From Cephalotrichum gorgonifer (lineage: Eukaryota; Ascomycota; Sordariomycetes; Microascales; Microascaceae), in NCBI GenBank assembly GCA_900312665.1, contig ONZQ02000015.1, forward strand, positions 124,001 through 188,000: a stretch of DNA of 64,000 bases, written 5' to 3'. Positions 33,971-46,498 of the stretch are shown in pieces (position 1 is the stretch's first letter; each line of letters starts with the position of its first letter). Under the pieces are notes generated by a model that was not told the origin of the DNA, ran no database searches, and was given only the letters and a program-made list of their open reading frames with translations. Position numbers and translations under genes: made by a program.

Positions 33971-36900
33971 GTTGTCGGAACTCTTTTCTTGCTGAGGATT
34001 GCGTTCGTAAAAGGAGTGGCGAGTTTCTCTCGGTAAAGAAGTGAAGAAGAAGGCGAACGAAATGTAGTTGCCCTCCCACCCTTTCGGATGTTATAAACCC
34101 TGGTGTTCGCTCACAGAGCAGATCGGAACAGGGCGATTGGAAAGGTATGTGTGTGACGCGGAAGCGTTCAAGACAGGGATGTGTATAAATAGTAAAAACC
34201 GAATTCAGCTGGATCGTTGTCGTTGGTCCTCCCCCCCTAGCTTCGGATGCCGGTCGTACAAGTGGCGGAGATGTGACGAAGCGGCTGACGAGAGGCGTGA
34301 TCGGCGAAAGCGCAATCTTATCCGACAGTCGACTGATTTCGAATTCGAAAATAAAAAAGGAAGAAAATAATTGGGTGGATCAACCAGTTGAGAAATGAAT
34401 GGAGTGGGAAAAAAAGAAGAAATGAAAAAAAATGAGGGAGGCGGTGGAAGAGAGAGGGAACGATTCAACAACGTTGCCTGTCTACTAGATCATGGCGCAA
34501 CTAATCATCACCAGAAAAGTTCGGAGGAGAGGTGAGCCATCCGGATGGGATCCGCACCATGATATACCCTCTCGATGGGGGGAACAAAGGGGTCTCCCCT
34601 GTTCACATCCACATCCTCGAGTGTCACACGCCTCGGGAGGGCGGCAAGGAAAAAGGCAAGCGCCAAGTGGGAGACGGGGGTATGTCCCTTGCCGACCCCC
34701 TTCGCCATCCTGGAAAGATGCCTAGGTTTGGTTTCCCGATGTCACGACCCCCGTCTCTCTCCCCTTGGCAAAGACGAGAATTAGTGTGTTCCACTAACAC
34801 CATTTGCCGGTATGAGGCATGAAGAAACCAAAAACGGCATCTAGACTCGAACCTGGGTCGCATTCAAGGGCCTCCTAGGGACGCAGAGTGGGATGGGTGG
34901 TGGATAGGGGGCATGGGCCACTACGGCCCCTTGCTGCTTTGTCTCCATGTTGATGTGATACAGGGGGTGGGCAGCTCGTACTGGACGTTACCTGCGGGGC
35001 CGGGGGGACCGGGCGAGGTTTCGCTCCCTATTAGGGCAATGGCCGTGTCGGAGGTTTTCCCTTGGCGCTTGGGTCCTTTTTTGGGGGGGTGTTTGGGTTT
35101 AGTGTTAGTGGCTGCTAGGGCGAGTGAGTATTGAGGGAAAGGGAGGACGGAGGCCGGCGCCAGGGCCTTTTTTTCTGGCCCCGCTAAGGAATTTCTTTGT
35201 CTCAAGTCCGGGGTCTACTTGTTCGGAGGAGTGGGCTTTTCTTCACTGCTTTCTGGGGTGTGGCTGGCGCTCACTCCGGCTCCGGCTTTGCAGTCGGCTC
35301 GGACTTCAAACTGTTCGAGATCGTCGGGCGCTCCTTTGTCACTTCGTAGTACAAAATCAATTGAAGATTCTTCCGCCCAGCAGACACGCACAACAGTTAC
35401 CAGGACCAAAAAGGGGCGATCGGCTAGAGATCCAGTTATCTGATCGGCATGCCGCAGGTACGAACGAGCATTCCGCCCTGAGTGAGCCGAGATGCAGCCC
35501 TTCCTTCAAAGCTGGGAATACCTGGTGGTTGTCCCCCCCCCCCCCCCCCCGTCGGGCTCGGATCCCTTCCTTGCACTCTGTCCCTGTAATATTCGTCTTG
35601 TCGGGGTGGATCGCCAGACGCTCTGCGGATCCCAAACGCGTTTCACTGCCCCCCCAGCATGACCGGCGCCGGGTTGTCGGATGAAACCGGCGCCAAGCCA
35701 ATCCCCCTGGCCAGGCAGGTCAGTGAGGACTTTTGATCGAGCGGGAAGGACTGAATGTCAACGCGGATCACAGGCTCATCGTCGAAAACCCGGTATTCAT
35801 TTTCGGGAATAGAGACCACCAAGGAGGGAGGAGGCAGAGCAATCGAACTTTCCCACTTAGTCGGTGAGATGGGATGTCTCCAGGAGCTTTTTCTTCGCGC
35901 TACTCGCGGAGACACTCCACATTGGTCCCCGTTCTCTAACGGCCTACCAGAAGCCAAGTCGCGCCAAGAGGCTAGGGAGCGTCAGTCACTCCCTTTGCGG
36001 CGAAAGGATTCAGGCGCCTCCCTTTCGCTCCAGGCGCCCCAGCTCCCACCGGAATAGCCAAGCTTTGTATAACAGAACAAGTAATAAACCACGACTCTCA
36101 CAATCTCCACGAGCCGAGCAATCCCACGAGAACTCTCCCAGGAGAGAGAGAATGCAAGGGCAATCTTCAATCTGCACTCTTCCCCGCCAAGATCGCTGGC
36201 CCCCCTCCCTCTCCTTGCCGTTAGCCGTAATAGCTTGACTAACTGATTCACCATAAATAGTCCGACCACCCCCCGTAGCCCTACGGTGAGACGTCAAGTG
36301 TCGCATCCACCTCGCTAAACAACCCCGCGCCCCAAGTCTCCTCGCCGCACCCCTTTTTCTCGCTTTAATCGCAAGTAAGGACCCAAGCATCATAAAATCC
36401 TCATTATTACCCACGCGACATGCTTCACTTGGCCTGGGCTAGGCGTTGTCCCCCTTTTGGGCGTGGTGATTTCAGATCTGCATGGGGGGGCCATGATTCT
36501 TATCTCCCTTCCTGGACCTCGGAGGCGGTGCTTCAGGATGACCACTAGGTCTTAGCGTCCTGAGGCACTACTATTCCTTCGGCGATGGCTGGCATTCAAG
36601 ATGAGACGAGGGCAGGCTGAGACGAGGTTCGAATCCTGGGGATGCTTGTGGTGATCCCTTCTTTTTGTTCCATCCATTCCTCGGCCGAGAAAACAAAAGG
36701 TCCTTTTTGTCCGGCCTGGCAGGGGCCGCAAACAAGCGAGGGTATAATAATCTCCGTAGACAAAACAAAACGCTCGTATCCACCCTTGCTCCAGCCCCTA
36801 GCCCCTTTCTAAAGCCCTTTTTGCTTATTTCCAGCACTATCGGAGCCCAACAATTGTAGTAATACAGGTATATACAGCAGAAGAAGAAGAAGAACAAACA

Positions 36901-37552
36901 AAGACCGCCATGATCTACGCAAATGCTTCGCTAAACTCCGTGCCCTTTCGGAATTCGAAAATGCTCCTCCCCTGTCATCTCCTGAGGACGATTTAGACCG
37001 TGGTCTCGTCCCATCAATCCGAACTAAATGACCCATTATCCCATCTCCCTTTTTTTTTTCTCCGGAGGAGCCCCATCGTACTAACCACCCTGCCGCAGGG
37101 GGAGATAGAGTTTGTTTGACACGACGCTATCCCCGGGACAAGTAGACCCGTGCAACTCAAGTCCACCGCACTGGCGACCCTGTGAGAAGGGGGATCGGTC
37201 TAGACCCCCGTTCTAAGCCGGAACCGTGCAAGCGAGCCCCACCGTAGTAGCTACCCTCCGCGAGGTGGGATGGGGGGCTCGCGGTTGGCACGAGGTCCGC
37301 CCCTGTGCCACATTGAATCCTACAGTTCAGCCCCCGGCGGTGGTACCGAGAGCTACCCTCCGGAACAAGGCTAGGGTTTCTGGTTGCCACGGAGCCATCC
37401 CGTGCTCAGAAAACTCGTGCAACCTCGCTTACCTAGCTGCAACTCTCAGTCGAAAAAGCCGGGAGGAGGGGCCGTGCTGTAATGGTGAACGGCCCCTTGT
37501 TGTTGTCAGACGGGGATCTCGCTCTGCCATCCACCGAATTGGAGGACATCCC
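33971..37552. other. Gene-free island of organelle-like texture
   Basis: 3.6 kb. The first 500 bp is the promoter of the Gly-rich gene. From about 34.9 kb to 37.5 kb the base texture changes: no GC3-biased frame, many short C/G runs, an 18-C homopolymer (35533-35550), purine/pyrimidine blocks and repeated GCTACCCTCCG (about 37250 and 37353). A 7-bp hairpin GGGCCGT...ACGGCCC lies near 37467-37493. To my eye it resembles plant mitochondrial intergenic DNA more than the flanking fungal DNA, but I recognise no gene in it. Confidence 0.4.
35533..35550. repeat. 18-base C homopolymer
   Basis: Uninterrupted run of 18 C. Such runs are prone to length error in assemblies and may mark a junction or low-coverage site. 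Confidence 0.85.
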
Positions 37553-38462
37553 CTAATGGATCGTATACGCCTCCTGCTGCGGCCTTTCTCTCCTCTCGCG
37601 CAGCACCTCAGACGCCGCCCTGCCGCACAGGAATCCGCTCGCAACCCTGGGCCGAGTTAGTACACACAGACCAGAACCAACAGAAACTCTAGGCGCGAGG
37701 AAAAGAGAGAGAGAAGGGGGAGTCCTTACATCTGCATCCCCAATAACCATCCCAGCGACTGCGTATACGCCAGAGACATGCCGCGCCCGCCATCCCACGA
37801 CTCGTAGTTCCCCTGACGACACAAGATGACCACCATCAAGACAAAGCAGACCACCGCGCCGGCCGTGAGCACCGACTCCACGGCGAGCTGCAGCTCCTGC
37901 GAGAACGGTCGGCCCCGATACGCGCTGCGGCGGTGGTCCACTATCACGGCGAAGGACCATATTATGTTGGCGGCGGACTAAGGGGCAGGGCAGGGTTAGT
38001 TGGTCTCTCGTTCCCACCCCAACACCTGCACGAATCCAAATCCACGTATACACATTATAGATAAACGCCCAGACGGACGCGACGAAAAATAAAAACACCA
38101 AGGAGATGGGCGGGAGAGAGAGGGGGGCGGGGGCGGGGACTCACCAGCGGAATGGCCAGGTACAGCGGTATCCACGAGCTATCCCCCGCAGGCGGCGTAC
38201 CCCGGGGGTACCGCGCACCATGCGCGTATGCATACGCCGTCATGATGACTAGTATGATGGGTATCACGAGCGAGAACTGTCGTACGACGGAGTACAGGAA
38301 CCAGCACCTCCTCCCCGACCCGGAGCCGCGCCCCCGGCCGCCGCTGAAGACCCAGCTGTGCGGCTGCCGGCCGGGGAAGTCCGACGAGGAGTCCTGGGAC
38401 GCGCCGTACCATTGTTGATGCTGGTAGTGCGCGCCGTAGCCCCCCCTGTTGGGATCCGCCAT
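37553..38462 (-). CDS. Four-helix membrane protein (MARVEL-like)
   Basis: Exons (minus strand) 38145-38462, 37730-37977 and 37553-37646; 219 residues. The last intron has a perfect TACTAAC branch just before CTCGGCCCAG; ignoring it gives a false stop after GWLLGMQM. Polar Gly/Tyr/Gln-rich N-terminus (MADPNRGGYGAHYQHQQWYG), then helices in FSLVIPIILVIMTAYAYAHG, WIPLYLAIPLSAANIIWSFAVIV, LAVESVLTAGAVVCFVLMVVIL and SLAYTQSLGWLLGMQMVAS. The C-terminus is charged (EVLRERRERPQQEAYTIH). Similar in layout to the 11.6-kb gene. Likely plasma-membrane or vesicle protein; role unknown. Confidence 0.75.
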
Positions 38463-40538
38463 CGGGGCGGAGGGTGGGCAGGGCCGGCGTCTTGTCTAGA
38501 AGCGTAGCGTGTCGAACGGAAGAGCCCGTAGCTCCGTGTACGAGGATAATCGGAGAAATCGATCCGTCGTGAAATAATAGAGGGTCGCCGCCGAAGGGTA
38601 GGAGGGGATCGCACTCGAGCAGTAGCGGAATCGTTCTCGAAAGATAGGAGGGGCTCGCGGCTCGAACGGCGAGGCCTTATTCGCGAAGAGTAGGGATGGT
38701 TCGCGATCGAATAGCTGGGGTGTAAGGTATGTCGTGCTTGAAGTTGAAGCTCAGAAAACGGCCAGAAGCAAAAAAGACTGGATCACCCGCTCGAGCCAAC
38801 AGTAGAAGGATTCCCAGTGAATACCCGAGGATATCCGTAATATGATTGAACAGGCTACCCAACAGGTCCCCCGCGATAATATCAGATCGCCTGCAGGATT
38901 TCCCACAGGATCTGATCCTCGATCTGCGCCACGCGTCGATCGCAAAGTGGGGGAGGCGTTGGGGGAGGCGTTGGCCGTACTGGTACTCGTACTTACTCGC
39001 ACTTGCCTCCTGTACTTCGTCCGTCGCACACGTACTCGTTACTTCGACACGCGCAAACCCGGGTTTTGTAGGAGCGTCACGTGACTGATCTGCCAAAAAC
39101 AGGTGCTCGGGCCGAGGAATCAGTTGGACGAAATTGCCTGAAAGGAAGTATTGAAATTGGTGGTGAAATAAAGACGGCTGTGATGGGTTGAGCTGTGTGG
39201 AAAGGCATGCTACTCTCTCTGCTGAACGGCTTGGTGGTTGGTTTGGCTCCTGCGAGAAGAGAGGAATACAAGAATCAGGGAGACAGTAGTGAGGCCTGGA
39301 AAAGGTAAAACGTAGGTGCCAAGAGACTTTTTGGATATTGCCTAAATCCAAAATGATACAGGGGCGCCGACCGAAATGTGAAAACGAACGGCGCCAAAAA
39401 AAAAAAAGGCGGATGATGGTGAGGTCAAGCCATGCACGAGCAAGACGTGTTCATTCAATAAGTCGATGCGATGGCGGATGCTGGCGCGGGCGTTTCGTTC
39501 CTGCATTCCACTCCGTCATTCCCCTGCGCCGTTTGCGGCCATTGCCAAATTCGCCTGCCTACCATTACAAGAATGCGTTTCGTCCGGCTCGCCCCAGGCA
39601 CGACACCTCCTTAAGGCCCAGTGGCAGTCAAACACGCATCAAATCAGACAGCTCCGGTAGCACAATTGGTTAGTGCGTTGGACTTTTAAGGAAGACACGA
39701 AATATGGTCATCCAAGTCATCCAAAGGTTGCGGGTTCGACCCCCGCCTGGAGCGACATCTTTTTACCTCTTTTTGGTCTTTTTGGCCTCGTTCCTTATGA
39801 CGTTTTTGACATACATTCCCCCCCCGCCTTCTATTAATAGTTTCGACTCGAGACAAGCTTCTCTTTTGGTACCCTTCTTCCCCTTCCTAACGCCCATCTG
39901 TAATACTCGTGGAGGTGGTTTGTTTGACCAACTACCTACCTACCCTCTCCAACATTCACTCTACAGCAGTTCTCCCTCTTGTTTCTGTTTCTCCGGTCCC
40001 TCGTTCTCTGGGCCGGCCGAGTCGGCTAATGTCACCCGATATTGCCGTCCTGAGCTTTAATATCGGTGCCGTGGGATGATGGATGGTGCTACGCCTCTTC
40101 ATGCGAACGCTTGTTTTTAGCTCATGGGGCCGCGGGATGCTACCCAGCCTAATACGACCTTTCTTTCTTTTTTTCTTACTCCCGGTTTTTGCCTTGCTTT
40201 TTCTTCCGTCTGGTATCCTTCAGCCTGTCTGCCATCTGTTTCCTATTCCTGTCATGACGGGGTTTTCGGTCGCACTGGCTCAACTCCGCATTCACATTGT
40301 GTCGACCAAAAGTAGGGAGAAAAACGGGTGAAACATCTTTCGAGATCTTTTAATTAAGGTAGAAACAACATCATGCGCCTATAGGTAGATAGAAACCTTT
40401 AAAGAAACAATCACACTCAGCTCAGCTCTGTCTCCTACTCCCATTACTCTTTCACTGCCGCCCCGGCTTCCTACTATTACACCTACACGCCTTCTCTCCC
40501 CTCCTCCTCCTCCACATCCCCCCGCCTACCCGGGAAAC
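38463..40538. other. Intergenic region containing a tRNA
   Basis: 2.1 kb with a tRNA-Lys gene (39651-39754) and no supported protein gene. A 224-codon minus frame at 38677-39351 shows no motif. Confidence 0.5.
39651..39754 (+). tRNA. tRNA-Lys(UUU) with anticodon-loop intron
   Basis: Acceptor stem GCTCCGG pairs with CTGGAGC; D-arm GCAC-AATTGGTTA-GTGC; anticodon stem TTGGA/TCCAA with loop CTTTTAA (anticodon TTT); T-arm GCGGG-TTCGACC-CCCGC; discriminator G. A 30-bp intron (39689-39718) follows position 37. The intron ends in a copy of TCATCCAAG that repeats the start of exon 2, giving two possible 3' stem partners; only the second is followed by the proper variable loop and T-arm. Confidence 0.85.
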
Positions 40539-41268
40539 CTACGCGCTCCACCTCTTCCCGATAGGCGAATCAGGCACGGCCGTTATCGTGACATGAGGCA
40601 CGCTGGTGGGCGGCGGCGGCGGCGCCTGCGTGAAGATGGTGATGTACGTCGTCACGACCGTAGGCGTCGGCCCGGGCACGTCGAAGATGGTGGTGAGGAT
40701 GCGCGTCTCCACGTTGGGATTGTCCAGGACCGGGACGCCACCGCGATCGTCTTCTTCCGGGATGCACTGGGAGTACCACTCGCTTTTTTTTCCGGGCGTG
40801 TTAGAATACTACTGTTCTTCTGGAGGAAGATAAGATGGGAAGGGGAAGGGAAGGAGGGGGGGGAGAGAGCTCACTTCTCGCCGTCGTTGTAGCAGTACGC
40901 GCCGGTAGGACACGCCGTCGCGTATTCCCAGTTCACTCCGCCGCCTGGAAATCCAAGTGGTTAGTCTTCATAGATCTTTTTTGTCCCATTTTCCCATTCC
41001 CCGGAGTCGGTTCTCTGGAGATGGAAATTTCCCCGACGGAGAGGTTCGTCCTCTGGTGTTGGGGGGAAGGGGCGAGGGAGGGTCGGTGGCACTTACACTG
41101 TCCCCAGATAGACTGCGTGGCGCCCCGCGGCGGCGGCGGCGGGGCCGGCGTGGTGGGCGCCGGCGCGGGCGTAGTATTCCCCCCACCATTGCAGCCCCCG
41201 AAGCGGCAGCGCTGTGCGGACACGCCGACAGCGGCGGCCAGGGCGAGGAGGGTGTTTGCGAAGATCAT
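40539..41268 (-). CDS. Small secreted CBM1 (cellulose-binding) protein
   Basis: Exons (minus strand) 41097-41268, 40875-40944 and 40539-40782 join in phase to 161 residues. Signal peptide MIFANTLLALAAAVGVSA. A Gly/Pro/Thr-rich linker follows, then a complete CBM1: SIWGQCGGVNWEYATACPTG through AYCYNDGENEWYSQC, with conserved Cys residues and the flat aromatic face (W, W, Y). The acceptor for exon 3 (AAAAG|CGAG) was chosen because it restores the CBM1 ending EWYSQC. The tail is Thr/Val/Pro-rich (TVVTTYITIFTQAPPPPPT) with no catalytic domain. It should bind cellulose or chitin in the wall or plant substrate; a free-standing CBM1 protein may act as an expansin-like or masking factor (inference). 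Confidence 0.85.
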
Positions 41269-44200
41269 GGTTCCAGCGGGGTGAAGGAGAAAAAAAAGGG
41301 GAAGAAAGGAGCAAGAGTGTATTGTTTGGAGCGTGGAAATGGTCGGGAGAAGACTGAGAGAGAAGACTGAGAGAGCGTGTACCAAGTATGCAGACCGATA
41401 AGACCCAATAACGAGGACAGGAAACGAGAGGAGAAATTGGGGGATTGGGTTGGATGAGTTAAGGCACTTTCTTTTCCGAGCACAGCCGGGGTAGAGAGTC
41501 AGGTTTATATACACGAGAAGCGATATCCCAAGCTGACGGCGGAGAGAGGCATATCATCCCGTTGTCCATGTTACCATTATGAAAAGCCGGATGGTGTATC
41601 CGCGCCGTTCTCACGGTGATGACCTATCCCAACCTCATCCTCTCCCACCGGTTTCTCTCCCGCCCGTCTGTTTACCTGGCCGCTCCTCCCTCCCACACGG
41701 CAGCGTGCCTTACCCCTTATTAATTGCCTTCCCATCCCTCGGAGAATATCCTCACTGCGACGCGGCGTACATGCTGCTTCGGCCGATCCATAGCCGTCAC
41801 GGTGCAATAAAGAGGAAGAGGAGGTGGTGAGGGGGTGGCCTAGGCGAGAACGGACTGGCCGGATGTACATGAAAAACGTCGAATATGGGCACTTACACAT
41901 TACACGTCCATCTCGAGCTCGCTCACTTGGTGCCCCCATCCATTCCGACCTCCGGAACCAAGAATGGCCCTCAAGAACCTGCCCAGTCAAAGTTAATTCG
42001 TCATTCCCACTATCTCTTGAACATATTAACCTCCCCCCCTCCTAAGAAAAGTCCGATAAGTGCTTGCGGGTCCGCCGTCCCGGCCTTAATGTCCTGCCGC
42101 TGTTATTTTTACACACGCACAGGCCGGCTTTCACGATGGGGTAGTCCACCCCGTCGGTTCAGAGCGTAGAGTGTTTTTTTTATCCTCATGCCCAATAATG
42201 TTCCGTCTCCGTCGCTTCCTGTCGTCCTCCCCCCTCCCGGTTCGGTATCGCGCCACACAGGCACTCGTCCGGTCCGGCGGATAAATACCGTCTCTGTCCC
42301 GGCCACTTTCGAGACTTGGGTGATAGGTGAGATCATTGTCGGGAACCTGTTGGGCGGGACGTGTAGAAATATCCAGTCCGCGTCAACCTCAGCCGTAACC
42401 ATCATATCAACTCGTATCTCGTGGTTCCAGACAACCATGAAGCGTCTGGTCGCCACCCGCGGACTTGACTGGGTCCGTATCTGGTCTACGTGCCTGGACC
42501 GTAAACCTCTCCCGGGCCAATGACACCCCCGATTTTTTAATTCTCACAGGCAACCCTGCATACCCGGTTCCTGGTTCCTGAATCTCATTCCCTATTGGGG
42601 ACAGCAGATTCTTGGCTGGTCATGCCCCCTTATGGGGATTTCTCTCGAAACGGGGCCTCACCCCTCCGTTTCGGGGCGCTGTCCTGTTATTTGTTCTTGT
42701 CTCAACAGTGGGACGACCCGCATGGGCATTACAATACAGTTGTAGTGGAAAGCCTCGACTCATTGGTTGAGAGGGTAGTATGCTGGTGGCGGCGGAAGCG
42801 CCGCGACATGCGTTGTATTAATATGATGGACACCGTCCTGCATCCTGAACCTCAGCTTGGGGGGACCCGGCTCCATATTCCCCCGAAACCTCGTTCGTTT
42901 GCAGGCGATGGCCTCTCAAGCTGGCCAAGCTGAGAGAAGGTGCGTTCTTTAAAGGTGTGGGATGGAGAGCCGGGCCGGGAGCGCGATGGCTCCAGGCTTT
43001 CCTTCCCACCCCTAACACAAGTAAGGGTTGCCGCTTGGGACGCTCCTGATGAGCTTTCCACGGGTTAGAGGTATGAATTCCAATCTGATAGACGGATAAT
43101 AGCCAAAGCCCGAATTAGATGAATGGCGAGACGACGAGGAGACATGGGCAATCCCGAGCCGTCCTGGAGCGTAGTCGCCACCATGAGGGCGGCCGGGCTC
43201 GTAAATTGTTTACCCACTTGCAAATAACGGAGCTGGTAATAGTAGTGTGGGTACTTATCTTTCGAGGATCATATTAGGTTGCTTCTGGGACCTGTGATAA
43301 TGGCTGTGAGCAGGGCGATGACCGGCCTGTCTTTCGCCCTCTTTTCATCTGAGAGTGACTGATGCCTGACCAAAGAGTCATGGCAACCACCAAGATATCC
43401 GAACCGTAAGAGGTACCCCTAATTCTTCGTCCGACCTTATCCCTGTCTAATCACATATTGACTGGGGGCTCTCGCTAAGCTCTGGGAAGTGATGATTTGC
43501 CGGTACAAGGAGAAGGCGCGGAAATGTTTGCGTCCCAATGCCGTATCCAAGCTAACCGCTTCCCGGAAACCACGGCCGTGGGAATTCTAAACATAGACCA
43601 AAACTTTCCCGCCCGAGGACGAGGAGGGAGGGGCCAATATGATCCGGGACGAGGTTGCTCGTGGCCACCAATTCCGGGTTCAGGATCCTGCGAACCGAGG
43701 CAACCATTCACTGGGAAGACATTCGGCTGGGATACCCGCAAAACGCACCGGAGTTCAGACACTGTCTGCTATTTCTGGCCAGGCATCATCGGCTGCCTGG
43801 ATACTGGATGGGGAGTCTCATCTAATTCTCCCAGCTATTCCCAGCGGAACCAACCCGGCCCTCTGGGCGGATCTCAGCGCATAGGAACTGGAGTACATTC
43901 ATACTTGACACCTAAGAAAGGCCATTGGATACGCCCAAAGTGGGCTGGGATATAAATACATTCCACACTTAATCGCCTCTAATAGACTCATATCAGTCTC
44001 CGGGCCAATATAGGGCCGTCCATCCTCACCCGGCTCTCGACCCCGCGGGACCCGCCAACTCTCTACCGGCAAACTGCCGGACACCTCTTCAGGCTGTCCC
44101 AAAATGGTCTTTGTTTTTACTCATCACACCTGTCCTGGGGTTGGGGAACCTCTCTTGGCAGTATGGGATCAACGTGAGAAGACGCGGCGCGGGGTAGTAC

Positions 44201-44582
44201 GTAGGCCGAGATAGGAAGTGCAGAGGGTTGCCGGATGAGATCTGGAGACGATCTTATCCAGTTTTGGGCGGGGGGTATTACGGTGTAAGCACACTCGTCG
44301 CGTGGGAAGAAGCGCGGTGAGTGGCTTCTTCGTGTCTTACAGAGGATCTACGGTCACTTCGATTCCCTCGTTGGGTGAATAGCCGCGAGCAATGAGGGAG
44401 AGCCAACGGTGGGGGAGGGGGCAGGGGGCCATGAAAAAAAAAATGCCGTGATGGGATTTAAAAGGTGGGAAATGTCCGCTTCTAGATATTATGGAAGGTC
44501 CGGTGTCAGCAGGGACGGGCGAACAAGCATGTACCGAACCCCCTTCCCTCCCCAAAGTATGGGTAAGAAACTGCGTTTCTAT
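41269..44582. other. Long gene-free stretch
   Basis: 3.3 kb without a supported gene. Open frames up to 152 codons (43497-43955) show no motif. Pyrimidine-rich promoter-like sequence borders the CBM1 gene. Confidence 0.45.
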
Positions 44583-46498
44583 CTACGCCAGACCATACTC
44601 AGCAACAAGCTTCTCAGCACACGTCGCGCCCGTCACATACGCCACGGCCTGGACGTGGCAGCTCGGGAGGACCGGCACGACGCCCATGTCCGCCACGCGC
44701 AGGTTCTCGAACCCGACGACGCGGAAGTCGCTATCGACGACCGCGTCCGCTTCCCCAGCCCTCCCCATCTTCGTGGTGCCCGTCATGTGCCAGCTCGACG
44801 AGAGCGTCTGCTCCCAGTACGCGAGCAGGTCCTCGTCCGAGTCGCCCTTGGGCGCCGTCAGCGTGCCGGTGTTGTCCTTGGCGTAGCCCTCGTGCTTGGC
44901 GAAGCGCAGCGCCGCGCGCAGCGACTCGATGGCCACGCGGCGGTCGAAGGGGTCGGACAGGAACCTGGGTTCGTGCCTGAGGGGCGTGTCCGGGTCGGCG
45001 GACTGAAGCGTGACTTCGCCGCGCGCCTGCGCGTTCAGGTACCACACGAGCAGGCACGAGTAGTTGAGGCTGTCCTCGGGGAAGCCCGGGATGAACCAGT
45101 GGATCGGGAAGTGGGTGAGGACCTCGTAGTGCGGCACCGTCTCCTTGGCGAGGAAGGCCTGCTCCTCGGCGGGAAGCGCCTTGAACTCCTCGCAGGAGGC
45201 CAGGTTGTCGAGCTTGAACCAGCCGATGCCCATCTCGCAGGCGAACTTGCTCCAGGGGCCGGTGCCGTCCTTCTTCCACTGCTCGAGGGCCGCGTCCATC
45301 GCCGCCTTGTCGCCGTAGAAGGGCGCGCGCGCCGTGTCGCCCTCTTTGCGGGTGTAGACGAGGGGGCAGAACATGTGATCACGTAGACCCTGGCCAACGG
45401 CGGGAACGTCCTTGACTACGGGCAGGCCGAACTTTTCCATTTGCACCTTGGGGCCGATGCCGGAGTGCATGAGAATCTTAGGGGTGTCCAGGGAACCGGC
45501 GGAGAGAATGACCTCTTTCGAGGCCAGGTCTGGAGAACCAGCGTGTTAGATCGATCCAATCCGAAAGAGTCACCTCCAAGAACGCCCGCGACATCTTCTT
45601 GGGAAGATGAGAAGTGGGGGTTGCGTATGACTTACATCTCTTGCCATTGGCCTCGACACCAATAGCCTTGGTACCTTCGAGAATAAGCCTCTGGACCGGC
45701 GCAGAGGTCACGATGGTCAGGCCCTCCGGCGTAGGCGTCAACAGATCGTTAGCCGTCGAGCGCCGTCCATTATGGCTCGAGTTGATTAGCACCGACATGC
45801 CAATCGGGTTTCCCGAGTTGTGGTCGGGGTTAAGAGGGAAGCCGGCGTCCTGGAAGAGGTCGAGCATGGGCGGGAGGTCCTTCTCCCATTCCTTGGCGTA
45901 GCCGACTTGGAGCTTCCCCGAGTCGCCATGATGCTCGGGCTTTGGAGCCGCGTACTTGGAGTCGACGCCCTCTGGAAGATTACTGTGGAAAGTCTCCAGC
46001 GCCTTGAAGCGGCGCTGGATCTCCTTCCAGCGGAAGGCATCGTCGCCGACGGTCCGCGCCCATTCCTCATAGTCGTCGCTCGCGCCGACGGAGTAGACGC
46101 CGAAGTTGATGGCGCTTGAGCCCCCGAGACCCTTGCCTCGGGAGTAGTCAACCTCCCTGTCTTGGCAGTGCTCCTGGGGCGTGGTCTTGTAGCCCCAGTT
46201 CAGATCCTTGTTCTGAAAAGTGAGCCACCGCTGGCCGTCAACCCGCAGGTCCCGATCCTCATTCGTGCCGCCCGCCTCTAGCAAAAGAACCCTGAGCGTC
46301 TTGGAAGCGCTAGTGAGCCCAGCCGCGACAGCGCTACCGGAAGGGCCGCCTTTTAATAAAAGAAAGTCGTTAGCTCGGCTAAGTGGTGTCTTGGACGGAC
46401 GGACATGTGAGAGCGGGTATCTCTCTCGGCTAAGATGCGCTCTAGATGGTCTAGTCCTTACCACCAACAATGATGAAGTCAAAAGTGGACGATTCCAT
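44583..46498 (-). CDS. GMC-family FAD-dependent oxidoreductase
   Basis: Exons (minus strand) 46462-46498, 45636-46349 and 44583-45529 join in phase to 565 residues. The FAD-binding Rossmann motif GGGPSGSAVAAGL is split by the first intron (37-nt exon 1: MESSTFDFIIVG). EAGG motif, then the GMC signature GKGLGGSSAINFGVYS, and the second signature SAGSLDTPKILMHSGIGP. Active-site His498 (SSSWHMTGTTKMG) and His542 (LPSCHVQAVAYVTGA), the latter a His in place of the Asn of some members. No signal peptide, so intracellular; alcohol or aryl-alcohol oxidase/dehydrogenase-type chemistry is expected. Substrate unknown; no biosynthetic partner genes adjoin it. Confidence 0.93.

Noticed and set aside
36620..36645. 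GGTTCGAATCC, a tRNA box-B-like sequence
   Set aside because: No acceptor stem, D-arm or anticodon arm could be built around it.
37726..37977. Ending the four-helix gene at the TAA after GWLLGMQM
   Set aside because: The stop falls inside a GTAAGG donor; an intron with a TACTAAC branch leads to a phase-correct third exon.
38677..39351. 224-codon minus-strand frame
   Set aside because: No domain or codon bias, and it overlaps the promoter side of the four-helix membrane gene.
44409..45386. 325-codon plus-strand frame
   Set aside because: Antisense shadow of the GMC oxidoreductase exon 3.
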